NCBI GenBank assembly: GCA_030606165.1
Contig: JAUWGZ010000062.1
Span: 1 to 7,703, forward strand
Source of the DNA: Dehalococcoidia bacterium
Lineage (GTDB): Bacteria; Chloroflexota; Dehalococcoidia; GIF9; AB-539-J10
Length of the DNA: 7,703 bases
Reading direction: 5' to 3'
A model generated the notes under the pieces. The model did not search any database. It saw only the letters and a program-made list of their open reading frames with translations, and had not been told where the DNA came from. Each line of letters begins with the position of its first letter. Position 1 is the first letter of the stretch. Shown in pieces: positions 6,697 through 7,703 of the stretch. A program made the position numbers and the translations under genes.

Positions 6697-7703
6697 GTGA
6701 AAGTACTCTTAGTTTATCCCCAGTATCCGGATACATTCTGGAGTTTTAAGTATGCTTTAAAATTCATTTTTAAAAAGGCAACTTTCCCCCCTCTGGGCTT
6801 ATTAACTGTAGCTGCAATGCTTCCCGAGGAATGGGAAAAAAAGCTTGTGGATATGAATACCACAACCTTGACAGATAAAGACCTTAAGTGGGCTGATTAT
6901 GTGTTTATCAGCGCTATGGTGGCGCAGCAGAATTCGGCAAAGGAGGTCGTCGAAAGGTGCAAAAGGTTAGGGACCAAGATTGTTGCCGGTGGTCCCTTTT
7001 TTAGCCCCGGGTATGAAGAAGTTTGGTTTGATGATATAGACCATCTTGTATTTAACGAGGCTGAAAATATAATGCCGCTCTTTTTAGAAGATTTAGAGAA
7101 AGGCTGTGCCAAACATATCTACACATCCGAAGAACGGCCAGATATAAGGGAAAGTCCTGTGCCTTTGTGGTCGCTTATCAACAGGAAAAAATACCAATCA
7201 ATGACTATCCAATATTCTCGAGGCTGCCCTTTCAATTGTGAATTCTGCGATATCATTATACTGAACGGGCATGTACCACGAACCAAGGACAAAAGTCAGG
7301 TAGTAGCTGAATTAGATGCATTATACGATATGGGATGGCGAGCCAGTGTATTCTTTGTTGATGATAATTTCATTGGCAACAAACGGAAACTAAAGTCAGA
7401 AATTCTGCCGGCAATAATTAAATGGATGGAAGAAAAGAAACGTCCCTTTCCACTTTTTACGGAAGCATCTATAAATCTTGCCGATGATGAAGAGCTAATG
7501 CGTCTAATGAGTGAGGCGGGATTTGACATGGTATTTGTGGGCATCGAAAGCCCCAATGAAGCAAGTTTAGTCGAATGTAATAAGTTGCCAAATAAGGGTC
7601 GTGATTTGTTGGCCGCGGTTAAGAAGATACAGAACCACGGCTTACAGGTGCAGGGAGGATTTATTGTTGGGTTTGATAGTGACCCACTTTCCATCTTCAA
7701 AAG
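6697..7703 (+). CDS. B12-binding domain radical SAM protein (3' end beyond window)
   Basis: 335 codons are present and the frame is open to the window edge. Translation starts at GTG, with AAAGGAG (6684-6690) six bases upstream; an ATG at 6678 reaches a stop after five codons. The N-terminal part (about 1-150) is a cobalamin-binding Rossmann domain, beginning VKVLLVYPQYPDTFW with PPLGLLTVAAMLP and VAGGP further on; no DxHxxG cobalamin-ligand motif is seen, as in many class B radical SAM enzymes. The radical SAM domain begins at about 165 with CPFNCEFC (Cys177, Cys181, Cys184) for the 4Fe-4S cluster, then VFFVDDNFIGN and QGGFIVGFDSD. The layout matches COG1032 proteins with a C-terminal DUF4070 domain, a group that includes the hopanoid C-2 methylase HpnP; that C-terminal part would lie outside the window. 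Methyl transfer to an unactivated carbon is possible, but the substrate is unknown. It is not linked to the rRNA by function. Confidence 0.93.
   Translation, partial: MKVLLVYPQYPDTFWSFKYALKFIFKKATFPPLGLLTVAAMLPEEWEKKLVDMNTTTLTDKDLKWADYVFISAMVAQQNSAKEVVERCKRLGTKIVAGGPFFSPGYEEVWFDDIDHLVFNEAENIMPLFLEDLEKGCAKHIYTSEERPDIRESPVPLWSLINRKKYQSMTIQYSRGCPFNCEFCDIIILNGHVPRTKDKSQVVAELDALYDMGWRASVFFVDDNFIGNKRKLKSEILPAIIKWMEEKKRPFPLFTEASINLADDEELMRLMSEAGFDMVFVGIESPNEASLVECNKLPNKGRDLLAAVKKIQNHGLQVQGGFIVGFDSDPLSIFK

Noticed and set aside
6897..7700. Minus-strand ORFs opposite the radical SAM gene
   Set aside because: They are antisense to a clearly conserved protein with intact catalytic motifs, so they are shadows.

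Overview
The window reads as part of a Chloroflexota chromosome, most likely class Dehalococcoidia but not Dehalococcoides itself. This rests on the 16S rRNA gene (for example the region GATGCTACACGAAGAACC at 5761-5778 and GGAGTTGCTAGTAAC near 6126-6140) and on the fact that the 16S gene stands alone, with no tRNA spacer, 23S or 5S behind it. The taxonomic call comes from remembered signature sequences, not from an alignment.

Left part (1-3798, + strand): a tight three-gene signalling operon. A soluble four-PAS histidine kinase is followed after 13 nt by a single-domain Rcp1-type receiver protein, then with a one-base overlap by a receiver-GGDEF diguanylate cyclase. All catalytic and phosphorylation residues are present. 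The likely logic is one cytoplasmic sensor kinase feeding two receivers, one of which sets the level of cyclic di-GMP.

Middle part (3799-4570): a worn, gene-poor stretch. It holds a small hairpin, a short open frame with a CxxCH motif but no start codon, a compact mobile-looking element of about 110 bp with near-perfect inverted ends (3967-4079), and a truncated flavodoxin-like gene on the minus strand (4174-4320). Between that fragment and the tRNA lies a minus-strand frame broken by one TGA.

Stable RNA part (4571-6449): tRNA-Asp(GTC) on the minus strand and the 16S rRNA gene on the plus strand are transcribed divergently from two near-consensus promoters about 55 bp apart. The 16S gene is framed by a 27-bp processing stem whose 5' arm starts within a boxA-like antitermination sequence. 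The mature 3' end carries an unusual G-to-A change just before the anti-Shine-Dalgarno.

Right part (6450-7703): a 250-bp gap with a weak terminator candidate and a plausible promoter, then the first 335 codons of a cobalamin-binding radical SAM protein that runs off the window. No CRISPR array, intact transposase or clearly new multi-gene system is visible. The points most worth a second look are the 16S 3'-end substitution, the inverted-end mini-element with its flanking gene relics, and the cysteine cluster in the second PAS domain.
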